Shown: in pieces, positions 6,053 to 7,325 of the stretch
How the letters are laid out: every line of letters begins with the position of its first letter
Numbering within the stretch: the first letter of the stretch is position 1
DNA from: Thiotrichaceae bacterium
GTDB lineage: Bacteria > Pseudomonadota > Gammaproteobacteria > Thiotrichales > Thiotrichaceae
DNA: 7,325 nt
Reading direction: 5' to 3'
Assembly: GCA_027008885.1 (NCBI GenBank)
Contig: JALVDQ010000424.1
Coordinates: forward strand, 1-7,325
Made by a program: the position numbers and the translations under genes
The notes under the pieces: generated by a model
Database searches by the model: none
The model's input: only the letters and a program-made list of their open reading frames with translations
Told to the model about the DNA's origin: nothing

Positions 6053-6058
6053 ATTATA
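6053..6058 (-). promoter_or_regulatory. Possible -10 element of the cytochrome gene
   Basis: A perfect TATAAT on the minus strand (6058-6053) would give a leader of roughly 30 nt before the ATG at 6015. No TTGACA-like hexamer lies 16-18 nt upstream, so an activator or another start point is possible. Confidence 0.35.
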
Positions 6059-6117
6059 TTCAAAAGTTCTAATATTAGCTACTTTTTTTTGTTAAATATT
6101 AAACAAAATGCAACTGT

Positions 6118-6141
6118 CCAGGGTAATCCATAGCTACCCGG
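6118..6141 (-). terminator. Weak hairpin between tRNA and cytochrome genes
   Basis: CCGGGTA and TACCC-t-GG (minus strand, 6141-6118) pair over seven bases with one bulge and a 9-nt loop, followed by a moderately T-rich stretch. It lies about 95 nt past the tRNA 3' end and could end that transcript, but the tail is not a clean T-run. Confidence 0.25.
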
Positions 6142-6236
6142 ATTGCTTTATTATGTTCAAGAACAAGATAAAAGCACTCAGTTTGTATGGGATTATTTGA
6201 TTAACTGCGACAAGAAACAAGAAAACAGGCGGAAAG

Positions 6237-6313
6237 TGGCGCACCCGGCGCGATTCGAACGCGCGACCATCGGCTTCGGAGGCAGATACTCTATCCAGCT
6301 GAGCTACGGGTGC
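6237..6313 (-). tRNA. tRNA-Arg (anticodon CCG)
   Basis: Read on the minus strand from 6313. The acceptor arms GCACCCG and CGGGTGC pair perfectly, the D arm is GCTC / GAGT with one G-U, and the anticodon loop CTCCGAA carries CCG, which reads CGG arginine codons. The T arm is GCGCG-TTCGAAT-CGCGC with perfect pairing. G73 and an encoded CCA (6239-6237) complete the 77-nt gene. The anticodon stem TCTGC / GCCGA has a U-C mismatch at the central pair (29-41), where a G at position 29 would restore full pairing. Other identity features are intact, so I call it functional with that reservation. Confidence 0.93.
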
Positions 6314-6338
6314 ATAGTACTTTTTTATGTTCCTGACA

Positions 6339-6367
6339 AGTATAAGTCATTGAACCTCAATAAACAA
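6339..6367 (-). promoter_or_regulatory. Sigma-70 promoter of the tRNA-Arg gene
   Basis: On the minus strand TTGTTT (6367-6362) and TATACT (6344-6339) are separated by exactly 17 nt. Transcription would begin near 6332, giving a 5' leader of about 19 nt before the mature tRNA, suited to RNase P processing. Confidence 0.6.
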
Positions 6368-6398
6368 AAAATAAAAAACAGACAACAAAAGTAGTGTT

Positions 6399-6427
6399 AA
6401 CCATCGTCCCGTAACCATCGCTCCCGT
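6399..6427. repeat. Short tandem duplication
   Basis: AACCATCGTCCCGT (6399-6412) is followed directly by AACCATCGCTCCCGT (6413-6427), differing by a one-base insertion. It lies 14 nt past the sbcC stop on the minus strand, between sbcC and the tRNA promoter. No function is evident. Confidence 0.6.
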
Positions 6428-6441
6428 GTTTCGACAGAGTT

Positions 6442-7325
6442 TTAAGCTTCCACTCGATACACCTCTTCCAGTTTGCTAATTCCCAGTCCGTGCATTTTCT
6501 TTACCTGAATCTGTACCGGAATGCGTTCTTTCATGGCTTCTATATGGCTGATAACGCCAATCATTTTGCCGCTGGCATTCAGGCTGTCCAACGCATCCAG
6601 CGCGATTTCAAGTGTTTCGCTATCGAGTGTTCCAAAACCTTCATCGAGAAAGAGCGAGTCGATACTGGTTTTGTGGCTAACCAGATCGGAGAGCGCCAAT
6701 GCCAGTGAGAGGCTGACCAGAAAACTTTCACCACCGGAGAGTGTGCTTGTGTCGCGCTCGGCATCGGCTTGCCAGGTGTCAATGACTTGCAGTTCCAGCG
6801 CGTCTCCCTGTTTGCGTTGCAGGCTGTAACGCCCCTGTAGTCGCTTGAGTTGCTGGTTGGCAAGGTGAATCAGGTGGTCGAGCGTTAGTCCCTGTGCGTA
6901 TTTGCGGAATTTGGCACCGTCTGCGGAGCCAACCAGCTGGTTCAGGTATGCCCAGTCCTGATTTTGCTGGCTTTGTTTGTCTATTTTGCTTAACAGTCTT
7001 TGCTGTGTTTCTCGCTGTTTTTGATCTGTTTGCAATTGGCTTGCGATGGCACCCTGTTCTGTATTGAGCGCCTTGAGTTGTGTGTTGATGCTGTCGATTT
7101 GTTGCTTTAATTGCTCAGGCGATTGTGATGTAAGCGTTTTTAATGCGCTTTGCTCCTGGCTTGCCTGGTGTTTGTCGAGCTGTGTCTGGATTTGTTCGAT
7201 TTGTGCCTGCGCCTGCTGTTTCTGTGTTAGCAGTGTTTCCTTTAATTTTAGCAGTTGTGTGCGTTCCTGCCGATCCAAAAGTGACTGTTCAAATGACTCC
7301 TGATCCTCAAAGGGGCTTTTTTGCA
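6442..7325 (-). CDS. sbcC: SbcC, DNA repair exonuclease ATPase subunit (C-terminal part, cut by window edge)
   Basis: The reading frame stays open from the TAA at 6444-6442 to the right edge, so the 293 visible residues are the C-terminus of a longer protein (SbcC is usually about 1000 residues). Residues 1-14 (starting QKSPFEDQ) match the region before the second coiled coil; about 15-120 are Gln/Lys/Leu-rich coiled coil. The C-terminal ABC half follows: signature LSGGE (195-199), Walker B SLFLDEGF (223-230) with the D-loop GTLD just after, and the switch histidine in VISHIEAM (H260). SbcC pairs with the SbcD nuclease to cut hairpins and blocked double-strand ends; sbcD normally lies just upstream and would be outside the window. 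A TTG at 7278 is only an internal leucine codon, not a start. Confidence 0.93.
   Translation of the reverse strand, partial: QKSPFEDQESFEQSLLDRQERTQLLKLKETLLTQKQQAQAQIEQIQTQLDKHQASQEQSALKTLTSQSPEQLKQQIDSINTQLKALNTEQGAIASQLQTDQKQRETQQRLLSKIDKQSQQNQDWAYLNQLVGSADGAKFRKYAQGLTLDHLIHLANQQLKRLQGRYSLQRKQGDALELQVIDTWQADAERDTSTLSGGESFLVSLSLALALSDLVSHKTSIDSLFLDEGFGTLDSETLEIALDALDSLNASGKMIGVISHIEAMKERIPVQIQVKKMHGLGISKLEEVYRVEA

Noticed and set aside
6143..6394. 83-residue + strand open frame over the tRNA region
   Set aside because: It runs through the antisense of the tRNA-Arg gene and its promoter; the encoded protein is just the tRNA read in reverse and has no family features.
6442..7278. sbcC-like gene starting at TTG 7278 as a complete short protein
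   Set aside because: The frame continues without a stop to the right edge and the extra residues fit SbcC, so the TTG is an internal leucine codon.

Overview
The window looks like chromosomal DNA of a gammaproteobacterium of moderate GC. The indications are the dihaem cytochrome c5-type protein, the SbcC C-terminus, a tRNA-Arg(CCG) with an encoded CCA end, and intergenic repeats built on GTTGGGCT. Nothing visible fixes the genus. No phage gene, CRISPR array or intact transposase gene is present.

Left half (136-4449, + strand): four closely spaced genes that read as one operon. They encode a GCS2-type carboxylate-amine ligase, an M14/aspartoacylase-like zinc hydrolase, an exported thioredoxin-fold/NHL-propeller protein (NHLRC2-like, with a CINC motif) and a divergent small YidD-family protein. 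Gaps are 32 nt, an 8-nt overlap, and 18 nt. An intrinsic terminator lies just after the last gene. A ligase that makes an amide bond next to a hydrolase family that cleaves amide bonds suggests a small peptide or acyl-amino-acid metabolism; the substrate is unknown. The yidD-like gene appears to have its natural C-terminal tail in the -1 frame.

Middle (4450-5022): a 570-base gene-free stretch that is a graveyard of small elements. It holds the terminator, an inverted pair of GTTGGGCT repeats, a 41-nt stem-loop, the last 28 codons of a yoeB/txe-type toxin gene on the minus strand, and a roughly 161-bp MITE-like element with about 20-bp terminal inverted repeats. The element abuts and cuts the toxin gene.

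Right half (5023-7325, minus strand): a membrane-anchored dihaem cytochrome c made of two c5-like domains joined by an Ala/Pro/Lys-rich linker, a tRNA-Arg(CCG) with one mismatch in its anticodon stem, and the 3' end of sbcC, which runs off the right edge. The left operon and the cytochrome gene converge on the repeat-rich middle.
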